From the NCBI GenBank assembly GCA_046330075.1, contig JAXLTL010000003.1:62001-126000 (forward strand): a stretch of DNA of 64,000 nucleotides, given 5' to 3'. Positions 1 through 9,417 of this stretch are shown here, piece after piece. The stretch is from JAJTFW01 sp046330075. Lineage in GTDB: Bacteria > Bacteroidota > Bacteroidia > AKYH767-A > OLB10. Each line of letters opens with the position of its first letter. Position 1 is the stretch's first letter. The notes under the pieces were generated by a model, which saw only the letters and a program-made list of their open reading frames with translations, ran no database searches and was not told the origin of the DNA. Both the position numbers and the translations under genes were made by a program.

Positions 1-1
1 T

Positions 2-454
2 TATTCTACACCTGTAATTGCAGGAGCTACAAGTTATCTTTGGACGGTGCCTTTGGGAGCGAGTATTACAGGAGGACAGGGCACAAGTACTATTCAGATT
101 AATATGGGTAATGCTTCAGGTACTGTTTCTGTTGCTGGTGTTAATGCATGTGGTGTTGGAAGTGCATTTGTAAAATCAATTCATGTTGTTTGCAAAGAGG
201 GTGAGTTGAATTTGACAGAACCTCCTGTTCTGAATGTGCATTCCGGCAAAGGCAAGTTGGTTGCGGATTATTCAATTCCATCTGCGATGGGTGTTGTGTA
301 CCTTTTTAATTCGTTAGGCCAGCTCGTGGATCTTCGGGAAGTGAATCACAGTGGGAGTGATTCGTTCGTTTTTGAAGGACTGGAGAATGGGATTTATCTG
401 ATAGAACTTAGGACTGATAATCAGGTATTGACGAGACGAGGATTGGCGTATTAG
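2..454 (+). CDS. C-terminal part of a T9SS-secreted protein (5' end outside window)
   Basis: The reading frame is open from base 2, so the gene starts before the window. The visible 150 residues hold an Ig/PKD-like segment (TSYLWTVPLGASITGGQGT, then NACGVGSAF), typical of large Bacteroidota surface proteins. A last ~75-residue block resembles a type A T9SS sorting domain (VYLFNSLGQLVDLREV, then LENGIYLIELRTDNQ). Such proteins cross the outer membrane by the type IX system and the tail is removed on export. The function of the missing N-terminal part cannot be judged. The next gene downstream is another T9SS cargo on the same strand, about 510 bases away. Confidence 0.8.
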   Translation, partial: YSTPVIAGATSYLWTVPLGASITGGQGTSTIQINMGNASGTVSVAGVNACGVGSAFVKSIHVVCKEGELNLTEPPVLNVHSGKGKLVADYSIPSAMGVVYLFNSLGQLVDLREVNHSGSDSFVFEGLENGIYLIELRTDNQVLTRRGLAY

Positions 455-966
455 CATCAGTTGCTGTGAGGGCTTGGATTTAGCTATTCATGGCGATTGA
501 AAGTAGTAATTGTCCCTCATCAATATTCCCTTCGGGGAGAATCGGACTTTTAGAGATGGTTTATTTGACTGTTTAAAGTTAATACTCTAATTTTAAACTG
601 TCTGAAATAATCAGCCATGTACCGAATCTCAGATATGAAGTTTGTTTCATGGGACTCAGATCTTGCTCAAAACTGATTGGCGGGTAGGTATGGGTCTATT
701 AAAATTCCTGAATTGTACCTTAGAAACCTGTTCAATCCTTCAGATGGTATTCAAAAGACCTGTGCAAGCTGAATAAATACAATATTTGCCGGGAACTTTC
801 GTTTTCAGTCTGTTTTATGACCAGTGTAGCCGTTCTGTTTCTGTTTGATGGTCATCTGAAATTTGTAACTGGAATTGTGAAAAAGTGCTCACGGTGTAAA
901 GGTAATTGTGTTTCTTTGCTTTGGGATTTCAATGGTTCATTTCAATTATTAAAACAAACTAGATTG
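455..966. other. Intergenic region, no gene seen
   Basis: About 510 bases between two T9SS cargo genes. An open frame extends the downstream gene to an ATG at 817, but that extension would put about 50 residues ahead of an obvious signal peptide, so it is taken as non-coding leader. No clear terminator hairpin or consensus TAnnTTTG promoter was found. Confidence 0.5.
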
Positions 967-3639
967 ATGAAAAACTACATTTTACTCTTGTCTTTAACAA
1001 TTTTTGCTTCCAGAGGCTTTTCTCAGGCCGTGAAATGGCAAAACCTGATCGGGGGAGATAATAATGATGTTTTGTATTCCGTGCAGCAGACTTCTGATGG
1101 CGGATATATTCTCGGAGGGACGTCTAATTCAGGGATGACCGGAGATAAAACAGAGGACAGCTATGGAGATAAAGATTTCTGGTTATTGAAAACAGACCGG
1201 AATGGCGGGATCATCTGGCAAAATACAATCGTGGGTTGTAATCCGGACGAACTGAAAATTGTTGAAGAAACTGCGGATCATGGATACATACTAGGAGGGT
1301 ATTCCTTTTCAAATAATTGTCTCGATAAAACAGAAGACAGTCAGGGAGGTACTGACTTTTGGGTGATCAAAACTGATTCTTTGGGAAATATTTTATGGCA
1401 AAATACGATTGGAGGTTCATATTTAGACGAATTGTCTTCATTAGTGCAAATGCCGGATGGTGGGTTTTTGTTTGGAGGCTCTTCCGGTTCTCCCGTTTCC
1501 GGAGATAAAACTGAACCCACACAGGGCCTGAACGATTATTGGATTGTGAGAACTGATTCATTAGGTGCTATTCTATGGCAAAATACAATTGGTGGGTCGG
1601 AGAATGATTATTTATCTTCAATTAAGTTAACCCCTGATGGTGGGTTTTTACTGGGCGGTTCGTCCGGGTCTGGAATTTCGGGGGATAAAACAGAGCCCTC
1701 TTTGTTTGGGAATGCATATGATTACTGGATTGTAAAAACGGACTCCCTAGGAAATATTCAATGGCAGAATACTATCGGAGGAAATGATTATGATTTTCTG
1801 AAGGCGATTGATTTGACTTCCGATGGTGGATTTATCCTGGGTGGCTATTCTCCATCGTTGGGTTTGGGAGATAAAACGGAGACAGGGCCCGGAGGTTTCG
1901 ACTACTGGATTGTAAAGACAGATGCTCTTGGAAATATTCAATGGCAAAAAACAATCGGTGGAAGCTTAAATGATTTTTTGTACGATGTTCATCAAACGGA
2001 CGACGGAGGATATATCTTAGGCGGTTATTCGATTTCAAGAATTTCAGGAGATAAAACTGAGCAGGGGAATTTTACATATTTGAATGATGACTTCTGGGTA
2101 ATTAAGACGGATTCTGTCGGAAATATTGTTTGGCAGAATGTCATTGGTGGTGATGGTTATGAGAAATTATACAAGTTACAGCAAGTTGATGACAGGAGTT
2201 TTATTTTGGGAGGAGTTTCCAATTCCGTTTTGTCCGGTGATGTAAAGGAACCCAATATGGGATTTGAAAACTTCTGGATCGTTAACGTTACTGAAAGCTA
2301 TAACCTGATTACAGGGAAATTATTTGCGGATATAAACTTTAACGGAGTCCAGGATTCCGGGGAAATTGGAATCGGCTCACGTAAAATTGTTGAACAGAAC
2401 ACCGGCGACTTTTGCTTTTCAAATGCTGATGGAAGTTATCTCCTGGCTGTTTTCGATAGTGGTACGTATCAGATGGCATCAGGACAGCTAATGTGGTATA
2501 ATTATAGTCCTGCATTCCATCAGGCAACATTTTCAGGAATGAATCTGAAGGATTCACTAAACGATTTTGCCTTTCAGCCGGCTGGTAGTTTTGTGGATGT
2601 TTGTTTGACGATCACACCAATGGGACCATTCCGCTCAGGTCGTGATGCCTATTACGAAATCAACTATGGGAACTATGGAACAACAGCAGTTACGCCGGTA
2701 GTTTATTTTTTTCCTGATAATCAGGTCACCTTTCAGTCTGCGAGCCTAAATCCGAATCAGGTGACACCGGATTCAGTCGTATGGAATCTTCCGCAACTTG
2801 CGCCTTTTGAAAAAGGTAAAATAGTGGTGCGTGTTTCCGTCTTGCCGGGACTCCCGATTGGAACGATGGTGAATTCCTCTGCTCATATCGAACCGTATCT
2901 GACAGATGATAATCCTAGTTGTAATAACAGCAATTGGGAGGTTTATACTGTCGGTGCATGCGATCCGAATGATATACTTGTGAATAAGGACACATTAATG
3001 GATAACCAGTTGAATCCTTCGCCGTGGCTGGATTACATTATCCGATTTCAGAATACCGGAAATGATACTGCTTTTTATGTTAAGGTGCTCAATCCGATTG
3101 ATACAAATAAATTAAATATCGGATCATTTGAATTGGTCAACACTTCTCATCCTGTTGAATTGAAATGGGTGAATTATCAGTTGAACATGGAGTTTGAATT
3201 TAATAATATCTTGTTACCTGACAGTAATGTGAATGAGTTGGAATCGCATGGATTTATACATTATCGTATTCAACCGGCAAGCAATCTGATCGCAGGCGAT
3301 TCCATCGTCAATTTTGCTGCTATTTATTTTGATTTTAATGATCCGGTATTGACTAATACTGCAAGGACGGATATTGTTCTTGCTACGGGGCTGGCAATGA
3401 ACAACAGACCCGACGCTAAATTGTTGTTGTTCCCTAACCCGGCTGGAAACAAAGTTATGGTTGCAGGATTCCCTCTGGTGGATGGCATAGCCGAAATCCG
3501 GTTGATCAATGTGCTCGGAGAAGTAGTCAATAGAAAAATAAGTGCTTCCCCAACTGCTGAGTTGGAATTGACCAACCTTGCTCCTGGTCTTTATATCGTG
3601 CAAGCGGGAGAATTGCGGTCTCCACTGATAAAGCAATAA
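967..3639 (+). CDS. T9SS cargo with seven ~65-residue propeller-type repeats
   Basis: 890-residue exported protein. The start at 967 is chosen over the in-frame ATG at 817 because it gives a clean signal peptide (MKNYILLLSLTIFASRGFSQ). Residues ~23-480 are seven repeats beginning WQN-x-I-x-G and containing DGGYILGG-, GDKTE- and DFWVIKTDSLGNI-like segments; seven units suggest a closed seven-bladed beta-propeller (inference). Next come an SdrD/Cna-B-like segment (FADINFNGVQDSGE), a DUF11-like region, and a DUF7619-like region starting at GACDPND. The last ~75 residues are a type A T9SS sorting domain (LLLFPNPAGNKV to the end). The ligand is unknown; the protein is probably a cell-surface or secreted adhesin-like protein. 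Confidence 0.85.
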   Translation: MKNYILLLSLTIFASRGFSQAVKWQNLIGGDNNDVLYSVQQTSDGGYILGGTSNSGMTGDKTEDSYGDKDFWLLKTDRNGGIIWQNTIVGCNPDELKIVEETADHGYILGGYSFSNNCLDKTEDSQGGTDFWVIKTDSLGNILWQNTIGGSYLDELSSLVQMPDGGFLFGGSSGSPVSGDKTEPTQGLNDYWIVRTDSLGAILWQNTIGGSENDYLSSIKLTPDGGFLLGGSSGSGISGDKTEPSLFGNAYDYWIVKTDSLGNIQWQNTIGGNDYDFLKAIDLTSDGGFILGGYSPSLGLGDKTETGPGGFDYWIVKTDALGNIQWQKTIGGSLNDFLYDVHQTDDGGYILGGYSISRISGDKTEQGNFTYLNDDFWVIKTDSVGNIVWQNVIGGDGYEKLYKLQQVDDRSFILGGVSNSVLSGDVKEPNMGFENFWIVNVTESYNLITGKLFADINFNGVQDSGEIGIGSRKIVEQNTGDFCFSNADGSYLLAVFDSGTYQMASGQLMWYNYSPAFHQATFSGMNLKDSLNDFAFQPAGSFVDVCLTITPMGPFRSGRDAYYEINYGNYGTTAVTPVVYFFPDNQVTFQSASLNPNQVTPDSVVWNLPQLAPFEKGKIVVRVSVLPGLPIGTMVNSSAHIEPYLTDDNPSCNNSNWEVYTVGACDPNDILVNKDTLMDNQLNPSPWLDYIIRFQNTGNDTAFYVKVLNPIDTNKLNIGSFELVNTSHPVELKWVNYQLNMEFEFNNILLPDSNVNELESHGFIHYRIQPASNLIAGDSIVNFAAIYFDFNDPVLTNTARTDIVLATGLAMNNRPDAKLLLFPNPAGNKVMVAGFPLVDGIAEIRLINVLGEVVNRKISASPTAELELTNLAPGLYIVQAGELRSPLIKQ

Positions 3640-3718
3640 TAATAAACCAGCGTTAGTAAAGTCTTACGGAAGAGGTTTAAGAATTAGAGGTGTTCAAAGA
3701 TTCTTTTTGAAGCGCCTT

Positions 3719-4711
3719 TTATTCGGGCAACTCTTCGCCCTCATTGTACAATGTTCTGGGAATTTTATTTTCTACCGGTGCTAACGTTTGAAGGTACCTG
3801 TAGATGGCCTTTAGTTCCAGGTCCGTCATTCTGCTGAATGTGCCCCAGGGCATAGGCGATCCTTTAAACAGACGTCCTTTTCTGAACCGCTGAATAAAAG
3901 TCTCTTCACTCCAGTCAACAATAACTCCTGTCGTTTTACTCGGTGTGAGGTTAGGAGTTACAAATGCTTTGCCCATGGTAAATTTGTCTGGAGCAAATAC
4001 TGTTCCTCCTGCGAAGGGTTGTCCTACAAATTCCCCTGTTTTGAAATCTCTTTTTGTATGGCAGCCTACGCAATTGGCTACGCTGTTGGCCAGATAGGAT
4101 CCATAAGTAATGGTGGTGTCAATGTCTACATGTTTTGGTGGTGTATGTTTGGGACCTTCCGGTTTTACTGCTCCCAGTGCCATCAGCATTTTTCCCAGAA
4201 AGGTGAGACTTGATCTTTCCAGTTTATGAGTCACCGCAGGTTGCGATCTTAAAAATGAAATTATTGCAGTGAGGTCTTCATCACTTAATTCCTGAAATGG
4301 CATAAACGGGAATACACAGCTTTCATATCGGCTGACAGAGTAGCGCAATGAGCGTGCAATTTGACCGTCCGTCATTTTTCCGATTCCGGTTTCCATGTCG
4401 GGCGTAAGGTTTGGCGCCCGGAATGTACCCGGTGGAATTTCAAGTTCCCATCCACCACTCAACGGAAGGAATAAACCACCTTCAACCGCTTCCATTTTAT
4501 CCATCGGAACATGACAGGTTGAACAATGAGCCGGTCCGAACGCCAGGTGCTTTCCTCTTTCGATGACTGCAGGGTCTGTAGAGGCTTTGATGTCGGGAAG
4601 GGTGGCTTCAAATTTCTTATCCCATGTCAACTGAACAAATGCAATGAACAGAACGAGGAGGATTAATAGGAGTACGCCTAGCCGTTTAAAAATTTTAATC
4701 AGTGTTTTCAT
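3719..4711 (-). CDS. Diheme cytochrome c family protein, membrane-anchored
   Basis: 330 residues from the ATG at 4711; an upstream in-frame ATG (4750) would add 13 polar residues before the membrane anchor. Residues ~5-25 are one hydrophobic anchor, so the protein sits on the periplasmic face. Two CxxCH heme-binding motifs are present: CSTCH in the first domain and CVGCH in the second, each followed by the conserved TPDMETGIG / TPNLTPSKTTG type segment and a late Met ligand candidate. The arrangement matches the c-type subunits of membrane-bound alcohol or aldehyde dehydrogenases and other cytochrome c4-like electron carriers. No dehydrogenase lies beside it, so the electron donor is unknown. 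Confidence 0.85.
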   Translation of the reverse strand: MKTLIKIFKRLGVLLLILLVLFIAFVQLTWDKKFEATLPDIKASTDPAVIERGKHLAFGPAHCSTCHVPMDKMEAVEGGLFLPLSGGWELEIPPGTFRAPNLTPDMETGIGKMTDGQIARSLRYSVSRYESCVFPFMPFQELSDEDLTAIISFLRSQPAVTHKLERSSLTFLGKMLMALGAVKPEGPKHTPPKHVDIDTTITYGSYLANSVANCVGCHTKRDFKTGEFVGQPFAGGTVFAPDKFTMGKAFVTPNLTPSKTTGVIVDWSEETFIQRFRKGRLFKGSPMPWGTFSRMTDLELKAIYRYLQTLAPVENKIPRTLYNEGEELPE

Positions 4712-5255
4712 TTCATACGGGTTAACAGGTAAAACGGATAAATCGGACAAAAGGCCCGGTGCATTTGTTTTGAATGGATACCGGAGAGCTAAAATATTCT
4801 ACCGCCATTCAATACATGAAAATAGATTGATGAGGAAATATTTCAAAACCATCGGTCGAAATCTCTGTTTATTCCAAGTAAACCTTGTTTTTGTCGCAAA
4901 TCCCCACGATAACCAGCTGCAGACTGCAGTCTCACAGCTGACTGTGGGATAAGGCTACGGGCTGCAAGGAATGAGATCTCGGCTAAAGAGGCTTGTCTGG
5001 ATTTGTAACAACGAGAAAACTTGCAATTCTGCTGCTGTATTTTTTTTTAAAATGGCTGTGAAGTAATCAGGGATAGCATCGAAACTTTGTATGCCTTCTT
5101 TGAATTTAACGGAGTCGCATTAATCCATTATCTGAATCTTCAACTTGACCCCTTGTCTCTTATCTACTCCCTTCTCATGGCATAAACCTTCAACTGCCAA
5201 ACTAAAACCTAAAACCTATAACTTTAAACCTTAAACCTTAAACCTTAAACTCAGA
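4712..5255. other. Intergenic region with simple repeats
   Basis: About 540 bases without a convincing gene. Near 4911-4945 is a cluster of small overlapping palindromes built from CAGCTG and GACTGCAGTC, followed by a GGCTACGGGCTGCAAGG segment that resembles units of the minisatellites at 32 kb and 61.7 kb. The last 55 bases hold the AAACCTT repeat described separately. Short open frames here look spurious. Confidence 0.5.
5201..5251. repeat. AAACCTT-type simple tandem repeat
   Basis: Imperfect array of AAAACCT and AAACCTT units (period about 7), ending five bases before the stop of the glycosyltransferase gene on the minus strand. The same unit recurs at 32193-32264 and in traces at 28310-28330, each time just past the 3' end of a minus-strand gene. 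Confidence 0.8.
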
Positions 5256-7214
5256 TCACCGTCCCAGCTTCCCCACATTTCCCATCACAATTTTCAGGTC
5301 GTTCCATACTTTGAAATCTTTTGCATACAAGAGATTTATGCGGTCACGGGTGGTTGTGTCGAGGTTAGCGGAGGAGGCGATGATGGAAGGGCTGAGAACA
5401 CCTTCTTTCATGCCCAGTACTTTATCGTGTTGCGGGTCCCGGCCTACCCAGGAGATTTTTCCGCTGAGTACACGGAAAATATTAATGAAGAAGCCGATTT
5501 TGTTTTCAGTAAAGAGAAATACAACCGGAGAAAAGAGCAGCAATAGGATACTCATGCTGATGTCGAAGAGCCGCTTGTTGCGACGGTTGACAGGATTGTT
5601 GATGCTGGGTACATCAACGAAGTAAAGATCTCCTTTTTCATGGATGCTGTTGCTGCCGATGATAAATAAACTCTCCGGCGGGGCAATCTTGATTTCTACG
5701 CCCGGACGACCAATGCGCAACATATAATTGATGATGTCTGCAGAGGGATGGTTCTTCCCACAGAAAATGACTTCGTTTACTTCGTACATGCTGATCATGT
5801 CGGGTAGCCCTGCTGGTTTTCCCAGATAGTGTGAAGCCAGCGGATGCTCACGGCCGTTTACCTGCTTTTCGTCCGCCACATATCCTACAAAATTGGTGTT
5901 GCTGCCACTCAGCATGATCAGTGAAAGAATGCGCTGCGTTTCATCAGCATCTCCCGCTATCAGTAATCGCTTTTTAATACTCTCTGCAAACCTGAACCTG
6001 CGGAAACCCGCAAAGTGTAGTGCGAGACGTGTAACTGCAACCGAGAGGCTGGCCCAGGCTGTGCCAAAAAGGATTAATGCACGGGAGAAACGTAAAGATT
6101 CAGGAAGCAGGGCGTAGCCGACAAGGATGACAACGGTTCCGGAAAGCAATCCACGGATCATCCTCGATACCCTCACCGGACTATCATATCCGCCGTTGAG
6201 CCAGGCTCCAATTACCCATACCAAAATGTAAACGGGTACAACTACATTCATGAAAAATGGCGGATAGTGTGCTACCTGTTGATTGATCGACCAGTAGTTT
6301 TTTATAGCAATCATGCCGAGGTAGATCAGCAATCCGTCTGCCAGCGGAAGCCATAGTTTTTCTGCGAAGCGTTTAACGATGGCAAGTCCGGCACGCAACC
6401 AGATGGCCATGTTGATCAATAAGGCGAACATCGCAGCACCGCCGGGAGCGAAGTGTTTCTTGGCGAAAATGACCATCGCCCGATAAAATACGAACACGTA
6501 GTTGACACTGCTTTTCTTTGTGCTTTCACCTTTGTAGTGAATGATTCTGGTGCCGGGGAAATAGTAATTCTTGTACCCGCCCTTGATGATACGGTAGCTT
6601 AGATCGATGTCTTCTCCGTACATGAAATAATCTTCATCCAGCAGTCCCACTTTGTCCAATGTCGATTTGCGCATCAGCATAAACGCACCACTGAGGACTT
6701 CAACTTCATGCGTCTGGTCTTTGTCCAGGTAGCCGAGGTGGTATTTTCCGAAAGTCTTCGAGTGCGGGAAGAGAGCAGAGAGTCCGAAGATTTTGTAAAA
6801 GGCAACCGCCGGTGTAGGCAGTCCACGCTTGGATTCCGGCAGGAAATTTCCTTTGCCGTCGATCATATAGACACCGAGTCCGCCTGCGTTGGTATGCTCA
6901 TCCATAAAAGCGCATACCTTTCGGAACGTATCTTCTTCCACAACCGTATCGGGATTGAGTAACAACACGTATTCTCCCTTCGATTTTCGTATAGCCTGGT
7001 TGTTAGCCTTGCTGAATCCTACGTTTTCAGTGTTGGCAATGAGTGTTACTTCCGGAAAATTCTCACGTACCATCTCTACGCTGCCATCGCTGCTGGTATT
7101 GTCTACTACAAAAACTTCCGCGTCGAGGCCCTGCAGCGCTTTGCGTACGGACTGCAGACATTGTTCCAGGAAATACCTGACGTTGTAGTTGACAATAATG
7201 ACGCTGAGCTTCAT
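5256..7214 (-). CDS. Family 2 glycosyltransferase fused to a degenerate polyprenyl sugar-phosphate transferase
   Basis: 652 residues. Residues 1-~250 are a GT2 (GT-A fold) domain: SVIIVNYN start, VVDNTSSDGS, NVGFSKANN, and the nucleotide-sugar motif LLLNPDTVVEED. After it come about four membrane segments (~255-395), a Rossmann-like part (RLLIAGDADETQRI) like the CoA-binding domain of WbaP/WecB-type initiators, and a C-terminal segment starting KRLFDISMSILLLLFSPVV. That last segment matches the membrane entry of the bacterial sugar transferase domain, but the stretch that normally carries the catalytic FxQxRxGxxGxxF and KFRxM region is absent; it jumps to INIFRVLSGKISWVGRDP. GT2 activity in polysaccharide or O-antigen assembly is likely; the second domain is probably structural or lipid-binding (inference). 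Confidence 0.85.
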   Translation of the reverse strand: MKLSVIIVNYNVRYFLEQCLQSVRKALQGLDAEVFVVDNTSSDGSVEMVRENFPEVTLIANTENVGFSKANNQAIRKSKGEYVLLLNPDTVVEEDTFRKVCAFMDEHTNAGGLGVYMIDGKGNFLPESKRGLPTPAVAFYKIFGLSALFPHSKTFGKYHLGYLDKDQTHEVEVLSGAFMLMRKSTLDKVGLLDEDYFMYGEDIDLSYRIIKGGYKNYYFPGTRIIHYKGESTKKSSVNYVFVFYRAMVIFAKKHFAPGGAAMFALLINMAIWLRAGLAIVKRFAEKLWLPLADGLLIYLGMIAIKNYWSINQQVAHYPPFFMNVVVPVYILVWVIGAWLNGGYDSPVRVSRMIRGLLSGTVVILVGYALLPESLRFSRALILFGTAWASLSVAVTRLALHFAGFRRFRFAESIKKRLLIAGDADETQRILSLIMLSGSNTNFVGYVADEKQVNGREHPLASHYLGKPAGLPDMISMYEVNEVIFCGKNHPSADIINYMLRIGRPGVEIKIAPPESLFIIGSNSIHEKGDLYFVDVPSINNPVNRRNKRLFDISMSILLLLFSPVVFLFTENKIGFFINIFRVLSGKISWVGRDPQHDKVLGMKEGVLSPSIIASSANLDTTTRDRINLLYAKDFKVWNDLKIVMGNVGKLGR

Positions 7215-7221
7215 TGGCAGA

Positions 7222-7839
7222 TTACTTCACGAGCTGGTTGTCGTAGGGGACACGGTTGATGATCGATCGTCCCAGTGTGACTTCGTCGGCGTATTCAAGT
7301 GCGCCACCAATCGCCACTCCACGGGCCAGGGTGGAGATCTTAACGTTAAAAGGTTTAAGTTTCTTATAGAGATAGAATAAGGTTGTATCGCCTTCCATCG
7401 TGGTGCTGAGCGCTGCAATGACTTCCTGCACTTCTCCGCGGCCGGTTTTGTCGCAGAGGGTTTCGATGTTGAGCTGGGAAGGACCGATACCATCCATGGG
7501 ACTGATGAGCCCGCCGAGTACATGGTAGAGCCCTTTATACGACGACGTGTTTTCAATCGCAATCACATCACGGATATCTTCCACCACGCATACCAATCCA
7601 TGGTCGCGCTTGGGATCAGCACAGATGGAGCAAATATCTTCTGAGCTGATATTATGGCAATTCCGGCAATAACGAAGTTCCTTGCGAAGGCGGATCAGCA
7701 CCTCGCCGAAGTGATTGACATTCTCAGCCGGGGTTTTCAGGAGATGGAGCACCATCCGGAGCGCGCTCTTTTGTCCGATGCCGGGCAACTGGGCGAAGGC
7801 TTCGATGGCCTCATCGAGGATTTTGGAAGGGATCTGCAA
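7222..7839 (-). CDS. recR: Recombination mediator RecR
   Basis: RecR acts with RecO (and RecF) to load RecA on gapped DNA. Starting at the TTG at 7839 gives 205 residues and an N-terminus (QIPSKILDEAIEAFAQLPGI) that matches the family; an ATG at 7950 would give 242 residues with an untypical 37-residue leader lying over the divergent symporter promoter. The helix-hairpin-helix LPGIGQKSALRM, a four-Cys zinc finger (CRNC, CSIC) and a Toprim domain (VCVVEDIRDVIAIE to HVLGG) are all present. The gene lies 7 bases upstream of the glycosyltransferase gene and may be cotranscribed with it. Confidence 0.93.
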   Translation of the reverse strand: MQIPSKILDEAIEAFAQLPGIGQKSALRMVLHLLKTPAENVNHFGEVLIRLRKELRYCRNCHNISSEDICSICADPKRDHGLVCVVEDIRDVIAIENTSSYKGLYHVLGGLISPMDGIGPSQLNIETLCDKTGRGEVQEVIAALSTTMEGDTTLFYLYKKLKPFNVKISTLARGVAIGGALEYADEVTLGRSIINRVPYDNQLVK

Positions 7840-7948
7840 AGGAGACGGTATTTCGACAAAATTACGAAAGGCGGGGTGTTCAAAAAAACGTAAAAGGGCT
7901 GAAAAGAGTAGGGAAAGGGGTGTTTTCTTTGTTTTCAGACTCAGAAAC

Positions 7949-9391
7949 ATGTCATCCTACCTCATAATCGCCCTCATTGCCGTCTATTTCTTCGCCCTGT
8001 TATGGATTTCCTGGTATACCGCCCGGGGAGCGGGGAATCAGGCCTTCTTCCTTGGAAACAAGAGCTCTCCCTGGTATATCGTCGCCTTCGGGATGATCGG
8101 AACCTCGCTTTCAGGGGTCACCTTTGTGTCGGTACCGGGAACAGTGGCCGCCTCCGGTATCTCGTATCTGATGGTCGTTCTGGGTTATTTCATCGGCTAC
8201 ATGGGCGTTGCATTTATTCTCCTGCCGCTGTACTACCGTCTTCAACTGACTTCGATTTATAATTATCTCCAGCATCGGTTCGGGATGACTAGCTATAAAT
8301 CGGGAGCCTTACTGTTTATTGTCTCAAGAACAGTTGGTGCTACGGCACGACTTTATCTCGTGATTCATGTACTGCAGGAGTTGGTGATGGAACAATTGCA
8401 TGTGCCCTTTGCCGTTACAGCGATCGTCATTCTGCTGCTCATTCTGGCTTATACATTCAAGGGGGGAGTAAAAACAATTGTTTGGACCGATACACTGCAA
8501 ACGACGTTCATGCTGGGTGGGCTCATCGCCTGTGTAGTCTATGTATTGCATCATCTCGGATTGAGTTTTGGAGAGGCCTGGGGTCAAATGCAGGACGAAG
8601 GATACACCAAACTGCTGAATACCGATCCGCTGAGTCCGGGACATTATGTGAAACATCTCCTGGGCGGAGCTTTTATTGCTCTCACCATGACCGGACTCGA
8701 TCAGGAGATGATGCAGAAAAATATCTCCGTTAAAACCCTCGGCGACTCACAGAAGAATGTTGTTGTGCTCAGCATTATTCTCATCTTCGTGAACTTCCTG
8801 TTTTTATTCCTCGGCGGTGTTCTTTATCTCTACAGCAACCACTATCAGCTCGGGTTAAAAGGCGATGATCTCTTTCCGACGCTTGCGATGCAGTATTTTC
8901 CGCCGGTGATGGGACTCGTGTTCATCATCGGACTCATCAGCGCACTCTTTCCGTCTGCCGATGGTGCTATTACAGCACTCACTGCATCTTTCTGTCTGGA
9001 TATTCTTGGCATACGGCGCAATCCGAACCTCAACGAAGAACAACAAACTTCCATTCGCCGCAAAGTGCATCTGAGCTTTGCAGGTGTCTTTTTGCTCTGC
9101 GTAATGATCTTCTATTGGATCGACAACCGCAGTATCATCGATTTGATTCTGAAACTCGCCGGATATACCTACGGACCCTTGCTCGGACTCTTCGCCTTTG
9201 GTGTGGTGATGAAATCGAAACTCAAAGAGAAGTTGGTGCCGGTGGTATGTCTGCTCGCGCCCTTTATTTCCTGGTTCCTCGCTGAAAATGCAGCGAATTG
9301 GTTTGGCGGTTTCAAGTTCGGCTATGAATTACTGTTAGTAAACGGATTGATTACGTTTATGGGGTTGATGCTGGTGAGAGAGCGGGAGTAA
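7949..9391 (+). CDS. Sodium:solute symporter (SSS family)
   Basis: 480 residues with about 13 hydrophobic segments, an inner-membrane transporter of the SSS family (PutP/SGLT relatives). The start at 7949 begins directly with the first membrane helix (MSSYLIIALIAVYFFALLWI); longer in-frame starts read back through recR. Family marks include FFLGNKSSPWYIVAFGMIGT with the following SGVTFVSVPG, and the segment LISALFPSADGAITALTASF that corresponds to the conserved sodium-binding helix. The substrate cannot be told from sequence. It is divergent from recR, and its ATG overlaps the ATG of the longest recR frame inside an ACATGT palindrome. Confidence 0.9.
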   Translation: MSSYLIIALIAVYFFALLWISWYTARGAGNQAFFLGNKSSPWYIVAFGMIGTSLSGVTFVSVPGTVAASGISYLMVVLGYFIGYMGVAFILLPLYYRLQLTSIYNYLQHRFGMTSYKSGALLFIVSRTVGATARLYLVIHVLQELVMEQLHVPFAVTAIVILLLILAYTFKGGVKTIVWTDTLQTTFMLGGLIACVVYVLHHLGLSFGEAWGQMQDEGYTKLLNTDPLSPGHYVKHLLGGAFIALTMTGLDQEMMQKNISVKTLGDSQKNVVVLSIILIFVNFLFLFLGGVLYLYSNHYQLGLKGDDLFPTLAMQYFPPVMGLVFIIGLISALFPSADGAITALTASFCLDILGIRRNPNLNEEQQTSIRRKVHLSFAGVFLLCVMIFYWIDNRSIIDLILKLAGYTYGPLLGLFAFGVVMKSKLKEKLVPVVCLLAPFISWFLAENAANWFGGFKFGYELLLVNGLITFMGLMLVRERE

Positions 9392-9417
9392 CGGCCTTAA
9401 AATGAAGTTCTCGAAAA

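Noticed and set aside
817..966. N-terminal extension of the T9SS cargo at 967
   Set aside because: It would place about 50 unrelated residues before a clear signal peptide.
5201..5251. Telomere-like repeat marking a linear replicon end
   Set aside because: The arrays are internal, short and flanked by ordinary genes on both sides.
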